A stretch of 64,000 bases of DNA from Aquatica leii (GCA_035610365.1 CM069434.1:124986895-125050894), one strand, 5' to 3'. Counted from the stretch's first letter, positions 44,216-55,399 are shown. A program made the numbers and translations. The notes: a model not told the origin generated them from the sequence alone.

Positions 44216-44395
44216 CAATGTGAGAGAGAAAAAAAATTTGTGAGAGAGAAAAAAATGTGTGAGAGAGAAAAAAATGTGTGAGAGAGAAAAAAAATGTGTG
44301 AGAGAGAAAAAATGTGTGAGAGAGAAAAAATTTGTGAGAGAGAAAAAAAATGTGTGAGAGAGAAAAAAATGTGTGAGAGAGAAAAAAACCCTTCA
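44216..44395. repeat. Minisatellite in right terminal repeat
   Basis: Tandem tgtgagagagaaaaaa units, the complement of the left array, with length variation between units. Confidence 0.9.
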
Positions 44396-44480
44396 CGTAC
44401 GTTCGCGACGAGGTCGTGTGACGTCAAAAGTGGAGGGGATGCTGGTCTCTTTCTACTACTTATCTATTGCTTAAACTATA

Positions 44481-44783
44481 TTTAATAGAAAACATTGTGG
44501 TACAAGAGTGTCCATTGAAAATGCATTTGGTTGGTTGAAAGGAAAATTCCGCCAGTTAACTTGTTTAGACTTTCACTCGGTTGACAAAAGTACAAAATTT
44601 ATTTTGGCATGTTGCGTGTTGCATAATTTATGTATTGATAACAATGATATCCTTAATTTGGAAGACATGAACCTTCAAAATGATGAAGACATAAATGAAA
44701 ACGTAGAAAATACCAGAGAAACACATCTTCGATTATTAGGAGAACTGAAACGTGATGAGTTATCAAATAATTTTGATGTATAA
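44481..44783 (+). pseudogene. PIF/Harbinger transposase, C-terminal part
   Basis: The frame reads KHCGTRVSIENAFGWLKGKFR and CCVLHNLCIDNNDI, the end of the HARBI1-type DDE domain; the third catalytic residue is the Glu of SIENAFG. A splice-acceptor-like ttaatag lies just upstream at 44478-44484. Everything N-terminal is missing, since the Polinton target duplication ends only about 20 bases upstream (44463) and the left Polinton flank shows no match to the rest. Confidence 0.85.
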
Positions 44784-45004
44784 TAAAGTATTTATGTGAT
44801 AAAATTCAATGCATACCTTTAATACAAAATTTTTGTTCGTGATATTCATTAATTACAAAATGCTCCATACAGATTTTAACTAAAGATGAAATTTAAAAGT
44901 AATTTACCATAGTTGTATTAGTATTAGTTATTTTATGTATTATATATCTAGTTACATAGCATAATATTACATATTTACTTATGTATTGCATCAATAAGAT
45001 CCTG
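44784..45004. other. Spacer in Harbinger remnant
   Basis: AT-rich convergent spacer between transposase and SANT/Myb-like gene, with an aataaa-like signal near 44781. Confidence 0.5.
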
Positions 45005-45962
45005 TACTAATATATTTATTTTTTCTCGCTTCCTCTTTCTGTTTAGTGATTTCTAAAAGTGTTTCTTTCAAAATAAATACTAGTGATTTTTGTATCCTCT
45101 TTTTTTGTCGTTTGTACCTGTTTTTTGTACTACTACATTAACACCTCGTAAAATTTCGGGTTCTATACTATCATTTATGCTAGCTATTTTACTAATTTCT
45201 TGTTCATATTCAATAGTGTGTCTTATATTTCCTGTTTTGTTGTTATCGTCAGTTGCCTTTTTTTGCGCTTCATCACCGTTTTGTATCTATTCTCTACTTG
45301 TTGAGCAGTTCTGGTGACTTTAAATACTTTTTGTAGGTCATCACTAATCTGTAACCATAACAATTTTATGTTTTTCAATTTTTTCATTGACCCTACAAAG
45401 TTTAGATATTTCTCGTACTTTCAAGCAATAAACGACTTTCTTCAACAGACCATTCGATACTTATAGCCGACCCTATAAATGATATTTAATAAAAATATTT
45501 AAATAAATCTATACATACATACTTTGAGAACTACTACTATTTGTAGTTGAAGACTCTAATGATGAGGGATTAGACATTTCAAAATCTGAAGAATTATTAT
45601 CTGTCACTTCAGCAGAGTCATATGCAATCGTGCACCTCAAATAAAAGTAAAACAAACTACTTTAACTTTACATCTTATATCTCGCTAATACAACTTCTTA
45701 CTCATTTCCATCTAGACCATTAATTCAATGTAAGTCTTCATTTAATACCAAGCATTCGTTACTAATTAATTCCTTTATGTATCTTACAGCATAGTCGTCT
45801 TCGTCTAAAAAATAATAATTTACATTTTCAACCAATTATGAAAAAATTATACTAACGTTTTAATCTGTACCTAGTACTCGTCGCATCTATTTCACTATCA
45901 GACTCTACTTGCATTTCATTGATAATAAAAGTGACGGAAGATACGTAATTGTTACTGCACAT
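45005..45962 (-). pseudogene. PIF/Harbinger SANT/Myb-like accessory protein, degraded
   Basis: On the minus strand from ATG 45962, exon-like pieces with acidic residues are followed by a SANT/MADF-like region (SIEWSVEESRLLLE near 45480; LKNIKLLWLQISDDLQKVF near 45380; TAQQVENRYKTVMKRKK near 45300). A coiled-coil tail follows (LEITKQKEEARKNKY near 45040). Several frame changes occur. Harbinger elements typically encode such a DNA-binding partner convergent to the transposase, which fits this layout. Intron positions are unclear. Confidence 0.65.
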
Positions 45963-46436
45963 TTTAAGAAAGTTTATAACCTAGTAAAACACAAGGTTAT
46001 GTAAGGGTTATGTACACAAACCGCGTTTTCTGGTTATGTATGATCTATACCCGTTTACATTTGTTTTCCACTGCTCTGAGTGAGTACTACAATTTTTATA
46101 CACCGCGAGAGAGCGACGGGCGAATTCGTCTATTGCAAGTGCGCACCGAAATTCGCTCAGTGGAAAACGCTAAGAAATTTGAGTATGTGTGAACCTCATG
46201 TCAGCAATAAATTAATTTTTATATAGCGTGTCTGGTGGTGTCAGTGCATTTAGTTCGTGTATTTTTCTTGATGCATTTCCATAGTACAGTAGAACAGAAG
46301 CAAAACTATGTTTAATAGGCTGCCAACGTTTTAGTTACTAAAGTTTGTTCAATAGGTGAGTGTGACGATATTCCCTACGTTATCAAATTTAAAACGAAAA
46401 AGAGAAAAAACTAAATAGTTATTCACATACTAAGAT
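45963..46436. other. Right flank of the Harbinger remnant, no gene
   Basis: A small frame at 46010-46192 has no recognisable similarity. The Harbinger right terminus must lie here, but no matching left terminus is available to define it. Confidence 0.4.
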
Positions 46437-46930
46437 AAGAACATCTTCCGGGTTTGGACCGTGTCAATATTGTAACCAAAGTTGCCAACGTTTCGACCAC
46501 TTTCGTAAGGGGCTTCATCAGGGCGTGAGAGATATCGAAGAACTCAAACAAGCAACCGAAATCTAACTAAACACTTCTGAAAAGTTAGGTAGTCAATTTG
46601 TGAACCAAGCCAGATTCTAAATTCAAAAAAGGTAAGAAAGAAAACGATAAACTTGAAAAAGCAAACGAAAATTTAAGATATTCATAGAGTTATTAATCGT
46701 CGTGTACATCCACGTACTCGATTACCTAAGGACATTTCTACTCCCGAATCCAATCCGAAATTACCCGTTTTACCCTACATTCACAAGGTTACAGATCAAA
46801 TAGAGAAACTTCTTCGTAAGAATGGTATCAAACGTATTTTCAACTCGACAGGCAAAATCTCTCAGATTCTTTCTTCTCCCAAGGACAAATTTTTTACACT
46901 TTCATCTCAAGGTGTATACCATATAAGTCA
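46437..46930 (+). mobile_element. Penelope-like fragment, third copy
   Basis: 46437-46670 matches the PLE terminal repeat in the same orientation as 11085-11415. It is joined directly to a plus-strand piece of PLE coding sequence equal to part of the linker before the GIY-YIG domain (reverse complement of about 11795-12030). The coding frame is stopless for about 80 codons and then diverges at 46925. This shows the terminal repeat occurs 5' of the PLE gene in this orientation, consistent with the inverted arrangement of the first copy. Confidence 0.85.
46490..46521 (-). ncRNA. Hammerhead-like core (third PLE copy)
   Basis: On the minus strand: CTGATGA, a stem II variant (gtggtc in place of gtgggc), GAAAC. 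The core is unchanged while the sequence beyond GAAAC has drifted. Confidence 0.5.
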
Positions 46931-47840
46931 TTTTCTTCAAAAAAAAAATTGATAAGTTGAAAGGATACACTAACGAACCCCGTCCTTTTTACATTCGTCA
47001 TTATAAATAAGCGACAAGAATATTGTAAGTATTGGTAAAAGACTTTTTAAAACATATTTCAATATATATATTGTGTATAAGTTAATAAGTAACGACTTGG
47101 AAGTTTGGTCTATGATTAATCTATTTTTTTTTGGCATATGAAACACTGTCCATTCAGCCTACACTTTTACACTACTACAAGGAACACTGCAGACTTTACA
47201 GTTTGTTTATATCAAAATGTTGTTACTTTTGCAGAATTGAACTATTGCCTTAAAAATATCTAACCGATTACAATTTAAAAACGTTGTAATATTTATCGGT
47301 AAAGGATCAGATAGCTATTAACGTTTGAATAAAGGTGTTGTTGTTGTTATTTGTGCATTCGAAAAATGTGATTGGGATCTCCGACAGAAGGGCCATTACA
47401 GATATATGCCGATTTTATGCAGATGCGACGGAAAACTACCATGATTTAATTTTAATCTGGTTATAGTGCAGCTAAAGAACCTGGAAACTCTTTCCTCAGA
47501 TAGAGGATAAGACGGATGGACTTTTGTAGAATGAGTAGTACCTAGATTGTTACTAAATCTTGATTATTACAAGCCCTAGTTATGTTTTTTGTACTTATGC
47601 CATAAAAAAATCTGTATATGGTATTGTAATATTTTTTTATTCGTTGATTTTGAACACGTCAACCTTTTCATTTTCTGAAATTCCAACATGAGCTTTATAC
47701 CCATAGTATTTTTATGAGCGAGCTGTGCTACATAGCTTATTGTAACCTTTATTATATCATTTTTTGAATGGGTTGTTTTTGATATCCTTTAAAACACTTT
47801 TAGTCCGAATAGATAATTATCTGCTTAAAATTTTTAATGC
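46931..47840. other. No gene recognised; may include non-LTR 3' end
   Basis: AT-rich sequence following the PLE fragment. The right part (from about 47440) may be the 3' end of the minus-strand non-LTR element, but no clear frame was found. Confidence 0.35.
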
Positions 47841-49187
47841 AAGACCATTTTAGAGCGCTGTATGTAGCCATTGCTTCTGCTGAAAAGATAGATGCGTATG
47901 ATGGAATGATGTAGATTTCTGAGTATTCAATATTGTTAACATGAAACGCCGCTCCTACTTTTAGGTTTTGTTTAGATCCATCTATAAATATATGGATAGC
48001 ATTAGGAAAAACCTAGCTTGTAATTCTTTGATTCAAGATTACATAACATTGTTTTCATCGGGAAGGAAACATAGTTTAGACTAACACCTAAGTATCAGGT
48101 AATTATCTTAAGTATAAATATTCTGCTTGTGAATATATTCGTGAAAATGCTTGGTATCTAGATATGTGTCCACAAGATGTGGTAAATTTTTAATTCGCCA
48201 ATACTTAATGGTTAGCGTTAACATTGACAATCGATGTAATGTTAGTAAACAGCACCTTTGAAGGGAGGTTAGCTTAAGAATAAATTTTTTTGCTAATTGT
48301 TGTCTGTGGAGATTAAGCGGCAGTTCCTGTGCTTCGGGTAATACAGCAACTGAAGGAGAAGATTTCATCGCACCTAAACAAATTTTTATGGCTCTATATT
48401 GGCAGCTATCTACTTTTTTAAGTAAATATGTACAGGCTGAACCATAAAATAGTGAACCGTAATCAATAATAATATAAGCAGTGCAGAAAAGTGGACTCGT
48501 ATTAGTTTGACTAACTGCATTAAGGATATTCATTGCTTGATCACATCGTGACTTGAGGTGTGTAATGTGATCTTTCCGTAAAAGTTTCCTGTCTAATATG
48601 ATTACCAAGTATTTGTGCGAGTTGACAATCTTTATATTATGATGTCCTAAGTTAACATTTTTTATGTTAGGAATTTGGTGTCTGGAAAAAGCATAACCGC
48701 TGATTTTGCTGCGGATAATTCAAAGTGATGTTTAGTGCAGTATATGTCTAACGTATTTATGATGTTATTTAAAGAAATTAACGATTCATTATATGATTTG
48801 GAAGTGGAGTACAAGCATACGTCTTCAGCGTATTGAAGGCATTTGGCGTTAATCGTTTTAAACGTTTGTACCATACTAGCTGTGTAAATATTAAAAAGGA
48901 ATGGACTTAGAACCAAACCTTGCGGGGAGTCCTTGTCATATGTTTCTTCTACCAAATAGTTTATTATTATTTTTTAAATAAATAACACGCTTGTTAAACA
49001 TTTCAGCAATGTTATAAGCTATATTCTGTGGAACATTAAACTCAACTAGCTTGTGTTTGTAATTATTTTCGGAAAAACAAACTTGAATATCGTTGTAATA
49101 TCCGTGTAAGAATAAGTAAATTCTTACACGAATTTTAGTAATGTTAGTTTTTTTCAAAGTTGGTATCTCTGCATCGTAAGTTGACAT
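47840..49187 (-). pseudogene. Non-LTR retrotransposon reverse transcriptase and RNase H, decayed
   Basis: On the minus strand: an RT segment ending VIYLKNNNKLFGRRN (48960-49010), then the region PQGLVLSPFLFNIYTASM. The catalytic box reads YAED instead of YADD (48840). The C-terminal part (FCTAYIIIDYGSLFYGSA; YRAIKICLGAMKSSP) is typical of Jockey-group elements. Further on, IFIDGSKQNLKVGAAF and ASIFSAEAMA (47860-48010) are RNase H. There are multiple frameshifts and the 5' half is missing. Confidence 0.8.
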
Positions 49188-49582
49188 TACATGAAAAAGA
49201 AATCAAAATTATTGGAACTTAACAATTGAAATTCAAATTTTGATGCCAAGATAAAATAAAAACGTCCTATTAATTCAAAGTTATTTACTTATAAAGGTAT
49301 AAAGAGATAGTTTTGTATGAGATTTTAGGTTAACGCATAAACTTCAATATGTCAAAGTGTAAGTGCTGCCAATTCAATAAAATATAAAAGTTTCCCAATG
49401 TTGTTCTAAAATTAAAATTATACGAAAAATATTAAATATTGTATCGAAATAGAGAAAATAATAAAAGCACACGTCATAGAATACGTTTCAATCACTCGAC
49501 CGCTTTATAAACTCGCCGCTGCGCGGCTCGTATATGAAACACGGTCTCGTCATTGAAGCGCGTTCATTATGTAACTTGTGTT
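49188..49582. other. No gene recognised
   Basis: AT-rich spacer; a GC-richer segment (cgccgctgcgcggctcg) at about 49513-49529 is not explained. Confidence 0.4.
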
Positions 49583-49800
49583 TTAATATACTTTTATCAA
49601 CTCAGAATCCGCTTCGCCTAGTTGTTTTCTAAATCTAAATTGAGTGTTAGAAAGTAAACAATGTTTTTCAAGATGACATTCTAATCTTTGTTTTATTATA
49701 TATTCAATTAAACTAAACGGAGCCGCTAGCTCTTTAGTCGGGGTGTTACTTAAAAAAGTGGAAGTTTCAACTTGATTTACGACCGTTTTAAAAATATCGG
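49583..49800 (-). pseudogene. Non-LTR reverse transcriptase fragment
   Basis: The frame contains LIEYIIKQRLECHLEKHCLL and SNTQFRFRK, the finger region of Jockey-like RTs (usually QFGFR). It is an isolated fragment, probably from a second non-LTR element, and is joined at 49784 to a perfect hairpin. Confidence 0.65.
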
Positions 49801-49864
49801 CTCTCAAAGTCCGTCTATGTCCTAGGAGGTAGACGTGACTTTGAGGGCCGATATTTTTAAAACG
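49784..49864. repeat. 81-bp palindrome
   Basis: Arms cgttttaaaaatatcgg...tcaaagtc and gactttga...ccgatatttttaaaacg are complementary around a central cctagg (49821-49826). Near-perfect hairpin with a few mismatches. Confidence 0.85.
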
Positions 49865-50257
49865 AAAAGTGGCAGGCTGCTGGAGTTTTCACCAGTCGAT
49901 ATAGTCATCTTTTCTCTATCCCAAAAGTTTCCTAGCTAGTGTCGTTTCCGAGTTACGATTTTTTTTGTGAGACCCTGTATATCCGATAACTTCCGACACC
50001 CACCGCGACGCCATCTTTAGTGGTATCGACTAACCGAAATCAAAATTATACTCCCAGTTTAGCCTAGAAATAAATTTTCGTGAAATTCGGTTGGATAAAA
50101 AAGATCCAAGTCACGTCCACCTGCACTTCCGACGTGCGTCGCGACGCTATCTCTTACGTAATAACAGATGCGCACACGCCAAAGTGTAGGCTACAAAGCA
50201 ATCTATAAAAAAAATAGTTTCAACCTCGTAGATATAGTATGAAGGACTTCTGTTTTT
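49865..50257. other. GC-richer spacer, no gene
   Basis: Contains tgtgagaccctgtatatccg and two related segments (ccgacacccaccgcgacgcc and ccgacgtgcgtcgcgacgct). No coding frame. Confidence 0.4.
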
Positions 50258-50335
50258 CAGCAGAATAGTTTCCAGAAATTATCATGCAGTAGTGCATGGG
50301 ACCTTCGTGGATACTTTCTGGTAACTATTCTGCTG
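50258..50335. repeat. 78-bp inverted repeat (hairpin)
   Basis: Outer arms cagcagaatagtt-ccagaaa and tttctgg-aactattctgctg pair. An inner palindrome catgca-gtag-tgcatg lies inside. Confidence 0.8.
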
Positions 50336-50340
50336 CGGTT

Positions 50341-51010
50341 GTGGGGAAGACAGATGCTTCTCCTACGTTGTTTTATCCTTCTTTACAGCATGCATTTTTA
50401 TACTATGCTCTTTTTCTGTTGTTTCTTCGCCAGCTTTTTATTTCGGGCTATGGCCATTCTTTCTAAAATAGAAAAAATATTTTAAAAAAAATTAATTATG
50501 CAAAGTGAATTTTTAGTTTTACAAGAGTAGTAACTCGGCACTTAGACCACTTTTCTTACTGTAACATAGATACGTTATAGTTTCAGATGCACAAGTTATT
50601 TGTTGAATTTACATACCTCAAGCCTTATGGACAAAATAAAAGTAAAAAAAAACTAGATAAAAAACAATAATTTTTTGTTTATGTCGCCAAGGGCTTTGGC
50701 CATAGCCCTCGTAATTGCACGGCCCCTTGACGACTTTTTTGGGGACGGCTAGTGCGCCTACCTCGCTTTTTTGTCGTTTTTTTCCGTGCATCGTTTTTGC
50801 ATGGATTTTTTGTTGCTGTTTTTTTTCAAGCTCTTTCCTTCGCGCGTTAGCGCATCGTTCTAAAATAGAAAAAATATTTTTAAATAAACTGAATTATTCA
50901 AAATTGAATTTTTAGTTTTAAAGAGTAGTAACTCGGCACTTGAGATTAAATTGACCTAATTAATTTAATCGGATCAATTAATCAAATAAAATTAATCGAT
51001 GTAATTTCGC
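50341..51010. repeat. Two diverged copies of the ~435-bp repeat
   Basis: Copy one is recognised from gcatgcattttta to gtagtaactcggcacttag (50388-50545). Copy two starts agccttatggacaaaataaaa at 50622 and ends at aatttcgcgaattttta (51018). The motif ttcttactgtaacatagatac before copy two matches 737-757 in the left array. The basic ORF of the array is broken here. Confidence 0.85.
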
Positions 51011-52372
51011 GAATTTTTATATAGGTGTATCAGTTTGTATAATCTATTCATTAATCTTTTTTAATTAAATCGTAGAAATACATATTGATTTTAATCTAGC
51101 AAAAAATAATGAATTATCTTCGCTATATTAACCAATATCTATTTATACGATTTAATTTAAAACGATTAATCAATCGATTATGTAAACTGGTACACATAAA
51201 ACAATAAACAATGCTATGCTGGTCGAGTGTACAATTGTATACTTTTTTAAGCTGCCAGCTCGAATCGAATATGATACGAACACATACAAATTTTAATAAT
51301 AAATATGCTATTACTAATTCTTGTGACCTTGTACAAAAAATTATTAACATACCTTTTCCTTCATCGTCAATTTTAGTTTCTTTTGATGTAGTTAATCTTT
51401 TTCCGTCAATACCTCCAGATGAATGTACTAATCTTATACGTAATCTTCTTTTTTCTAACAACTCTCTATATAGATATCACATTTTAGATGTTTGTTCATT
51501 AGTAGATTTAGTCTTTAAACAAAATTATTTTAAATTTGACAATAAATATTATTCACAAGTATCAGGCTTAGCGATGGGATCAAATATTTCACCTTTCGCA
51601 GCTGAAATTTTTATGAACACTTAGAAAATACAATTTTTCAAACTCTTCTGTATTAAATAAAATTTCTTTTTGGTATACGTTGATGATTGCTTAGTTCTTT
51701 TTAATGGTACCATTGACGAATTAAATAATTTTAGTAATTTTATTAATTCTATCCATCCAAAAATAAAATTTACTTTAGATATTGAACCGAACAACTCTTT
51801 ATCTTATTTAGATTTAAAAATTTCACGATTTAACAATAAATTTAATTTTGATATTTTTCGCAAATCTTCTCATACAGATTGCGTAATTCCATTTAATTCG
51901 TGCCATCCATTTTCTCATAAAACTGCTGCTTTTCGTTCGTACTTTCATAGACTATTTTCTATACCTTTGTCACCTTCTAATTTTGTTAAGGAACACAAAA
52001 TTATAAATCAAATTGGTTTAAATAATGGTTATCCTATTCAATTAATTAATAGTATTTTTCACAGAGTTCGTATAAAACATTTATTCAAAAATTTGATCAA
52101 TTTTTCTACTAATAATGAAATGGTTTTTAGATCTCTTCCATACTTTGGTCACTGTTTTCAATTTCTGCAAAAACTTTTTAAAAAACATAATATCACCATT
52201 TCATTTTCGACACATAACACACTTAAATTATTTTTAGTTAATAGTAAAGATCAAACACCAATTTTACATAAATCTGGAGTGTATCAATTTACTTGTTCTT
52301 TTCGCAATTCTTCATATATTGGTCAAACAGGTAGAAAATTCAAAACGAGACTAAATGAACATTTATACAATA

Positions 52373-53861
52373 TGGCCCAGGAGGAACCTGCAATATTTCG
52401 GAATATTAAAGTAGGGACTATTTCAAGACAAAAATACTTAGAAAAAATATTTTTATTTTCAACAGTTTCAGAGATAGTGCGCATGCGCCAGTTCCCGTGA
52501 TGCACCACACTAGTAAACCTGTCTGTCAGTTTTTAACTACGGCGCGTGGAATTAGGACGTGTGTAGGTTCAGTGCAACGTACAATTACAATGCCAGCAGT
52601 ATTTACACATACTGAATACGCGGATATTGTGTTTATTTACGGCTACTGTAATGGAAGTGCCTTCGCTGCTATTGCCGAACATCGTCACAGATTTCCTAAT
52701 CGACGCATTCCTACTAAAGATGTGTTTGTACAGACTTTCAACAGTTTTCGTGAGCGCGGTATGGTACCCAGTGCTAATATCGTATCAGAGCGCGCAAATT
52801 GTCAACCTGCCAATGAAGAGGTAAACATTCTAGAAGCAGTAGAAGGTAGTCCTACTACGAGTACGCGTCGAATTAGCGTACGTCTTAACGTACCACAAAC
52901 GAGAGTACAGAGAACACTTCATCGTTATGGCTTACATTCCTATCACCTGCAGCGTGTTCAACATTTGTACCAGGGAGATGCTGCGGTGCGACTTGCATTT
53001 TGTCAATGGATCCACGAACATCGCCGATTGATTCCAAAGATACTATTCACCGATGAAGCAACATTTACTCGTGACGGTATCACTAACACGCACAACAATC
53101 ATGTCTGGTCTGACGAAAACCCTCATGCAACTGTTGAATCCCATTTTTAACATCGGTTTTCAGTTAACGTGTGGAGCGGTGTTATCGATAACGTCTTCAT
53201 TGGTCCTGTTATCTTTCACGAGCGTCTGACAGGCGCACGATACCGACACTTTCTGGAACTTGAACTACCAGGTCTTTTGGAGGACGTTCCGTTGGCGACC
53301 CGACACCGAATGTACTATCAACATGACGGAGCGCCACCGCATACTGCTCGTGTAGTGACGCAATACCTTGACGAGATTTTTCCTGGTCGATGGATCGGTC
53401 GTGGTGGTCCAATTCTTTGGCCTCCACGATCTCCAGATTTGACACCAATACACTATTCGTTATGGGGATGGTTTAAATCAGATGTTTATCGACACAAGCC
53501 GCTTACTCGAGACGATTTGATTGCTTGCATTTTTATTGCCGCTACGCGCATCAGAGAACGACAAGATTCACTCCGTAACATTACCCGTAATTTAAGGGAA
53601 CGGGTGGTCAAGTACAGGGCGGAATTTTCGAGCACTTGATGCGCAGACCGTAAGGTAAATCATGTGCGTGCCACATAACTCAATTGTAAAACGGTTGAAA
53701 ATAAAAAATTGTTTACGAGTGTGGTGCATGACGGGAACTGTCGCTTACGCACTATCTCTGAAACGATTGAAAATAAAAATATTTTTTCTAAGTATTTTTG
53801 TCTTGAAATAGTCCCTACTTTAATATTCCGAAATATTGCAGGTTCCTCCTGGGCCACCCGG
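52373..53861 (+). mobile_element. Tc1/mariner-type transposon in the Penelope-like gene
   Basis: Long terminal inverted repeats of about 150 bp: left tggcccaggaggaacctgc (52373) and right gcaggttcctcctgggcca (ends 53856), continuing inward through agtagggactatttcaagac. A TA lies on each side (52371-52372 and 53862-53863), although the right end carries five extra bases, cccgg, before its TA. It contains one transposase gene with a stop codon. Confidence 0.85.
52590..53639 (+). pseudogene. Tc1/mariner-type transposase with internal stop
   Basis: Start ATG 52590. The N-terminal helix-turn-helix region has a GSPTTSTRRISVRLNVPQ segment (second helix-turn-helix). Catalytic Asp in LFTDEATFTRDG near 53045, then an in-frame TAA at 53148-53150. 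The frame resumes as VNVWSGVIDN. Second Asp is in YYQHDGAPPHTA (53320-53350), and the third acidic position is the Asp of WPPRSPDLTPIHYSLWGW. The C-terminal conserved part (RIRERQDSLRNITRNLRER) ends at 53639. One nonsense mutation is the main visible lesion. Confidence 0.88.
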
Positions 53862-54326
53862 TATTTAATAAATAGATATTTAAATACAAATATTTATAAC
53901 ACTAACTCTGCTTTTGCCAACCATATTTTATGTTCAAGACATTCATTTTCTTCAGATTTAAATATCAAAATTTTACATATATGTAATAAAGGATCTCTTC
54001 TTAATTCATTAGAGACTCTTGAAATTAATAGAATTTCTAACAATAATTCTATAAATTGTCTAAATGAAATGTTAAATTTAAATCCCTCAATTCTTCTCAG
54101 TTCAAAATTATAGTTTTATTCTTTTTCTTTTTATTCTTTTCATTTTTCTATTCTTTTGATATTTTTCTATTTTCTTTATTCAAATTAATTTTTTAAATAT
54201 AGTCGACTGTATTAAATTGTCAAATACGTTTGATTGACATTAATTTATAATTTGTTGACTATTTTATTCGGTTAGTAGTCTTTCTTTATATTTCACTGTT
54301 TTAATCTTAGTTTTTAGTTATATATA

Positions 54327-54355
54327 CTGACGATGCTAATTATAATTAGCGAAAC
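54327..54355 (+). ncRNA. Hammerhead-like core at end of second PLE
   Basis: CTGACGA (54327-54333), a perfect stem II gctaat-tata-attagc, then GAAAC (54351-54355). It matches CUGANGA-stem II-GAAA. Stem III and cleavage site were not resolved by eye. Confidence 0.5.
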
Positions 54356-54360
54356 GTGTA

Positions 54361-55379
54361 TATTTTCCTAAAATAAAATATTAAAATATTAAAAATACTG
54401 TGGAGAAGACTTCAAGAATAAAATATTATTTCAACCTCAAAATATTTATACACTAGCTTTTGTAAGCTGCGCTTAAAATCAATAACTATTGAGTGTTTGA
54501 TTATGTGTAAACTAATCGTACTTATATTTCTAACATAATACTGAAAATTTAGAAGACACGATCTACTGAATAAATATTATATTTGGCCTTCAGCTTCTTT
54601 TCTTTGAAAAACTTTCTCAAATATCTCTCACTGTATAAAGGTAGACCTTCGATTACAAATAGATCCTTTTTATAAACTGGCAGCATATTTTGTCAATAAG
54701 GATTCAACATTGGTCATTGATTTTGTGTTGTCCAATTAAAACTTCACATAAAACACGTCTAAGATATCAAAATACTACGAAAAAAGTATAAAAAATTGCT
54801 TAAAGCTCATGAAAACAATGTAACAGCTGGTTTTGTTTGCCCCACACCATTTCTTTTATATTTTTGTAAACTCTCAATTTTGTAAATATGAATGAAAATA
54901 AACGGATAATAAAAAAACAACAGCTTCTTTAAAGTAACAAAGTCGGCTTAAAGAAGGCTCTTGAGAAGCTGTCAATGAAGCAGTTGTGAAGTGGTTCTTA
55001 AGTAACTGAGATATTTTATATTGGTACTTAAGCTCTAAGAAGTTCCTTAAGTGGATAATTAGCTACTTAAGCCAATTATGACTTCCTAACACCCATTGAG
55101 TAGCCTAAAGTTCCACAACAAATTAGCATTTTGCTCACTGGGAAGTAACCGAAGAGTAGATTGTTTTTTTTTATTCTAATCTTCAGACACAATTACTATA
55201 TAAACTAATTTATTAATTGTACAGTGTATTTAAATAAATTAATATGTTACAATAAATCATAAATTGAGCCAAAATAATATATATGAAAAGTTAATATTAG
55301 CATAAGTAATAACATAGAAAGTATAATAGATAGTATACCATAATGTGGTACAGATGGTTGATAGAGAAGTGTAGTTAGT
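54361..55379. other. No gene recognised
   Basis: AT-rich. Between about 54950 and 55080 the word cttaag occurs several times with partly complementary surroundings, so a small MITE or foldback sequence is possible. Nothing else was seen. Confidence 0.35.
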
Positions 55380-55399
55380 CGAACCACATTTGTCTAATA

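Larger units (their letters stand above)
28625..44457. mobile_element. Maverick/Polinton, 15.8 kb, complete ends
   Basis: Both ends read AGTAGAAAGAGACCAGCATCC inward and are flanked by the identical 6-bp sequence acttat (28619-28624 and 44458-44463), the target length typical of Polintons. Terminal inverted repeats are about 495 bp. Gene content is diagnostic: protein-primed polB, integrase, packaging ATPase, adenain-like protease and two jelly-roll capsid genes. Frameshifts in ATPase, integrase, protease and polB make this copy defective. The plus-strand genes form one compact cluster; polB and a small spliced gene run the other way. Confidence 0.95.
43964..44457. repeat. Polinton right terminal inverted repeat
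   Basis: Inverted match of 28625-29121, with the same order of tRNA-like sequence, minisatellite and unique end. Small differences exist, for example in minisatellite copy number and cgtcgcgaacg versus cgtcgcaaacg. Confidence 0.9.
51270..54113 (+). pseudogene. Penelope-like RT/GIY-YIG protein, interrupted
   Basis: RT motifs: SFDVVNLFPSIPPDE (first catalytic Asp), then SGLAMGSNISPFAAEIFM. A frameshift at about 51624-51665 precedes the YVDD box (YVDDCLVLF). PLE-typical LSYLDLKISR and FRKSSHTDC follow, with a GIY-YIG start at SSYIGQTGRKFKTRLNEHLY near 52310-52370. The C-terminal end (SAFANHILCSRHSF, KGSLLNSLETLEINR) is on the far side of the inserted transposon at 53862-54113. Confidence 0.88.
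51270..54360 (+). mobile_element. Second Penelope-like element, split by a Tc1/mariner insertion
   Basis: RT sequence begins at about 51270 just after repeat-derived sequence, so it is 5'-truncated. The RT and GIY-YIG region runs to 52372 and resumes at 53862-54113. A trailer with a hammerhead-like core follows at 54327-54355. It is a different PLE family from the copy at 11485 (low residue identity, AT-rich codons). Confidence 0.85.
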
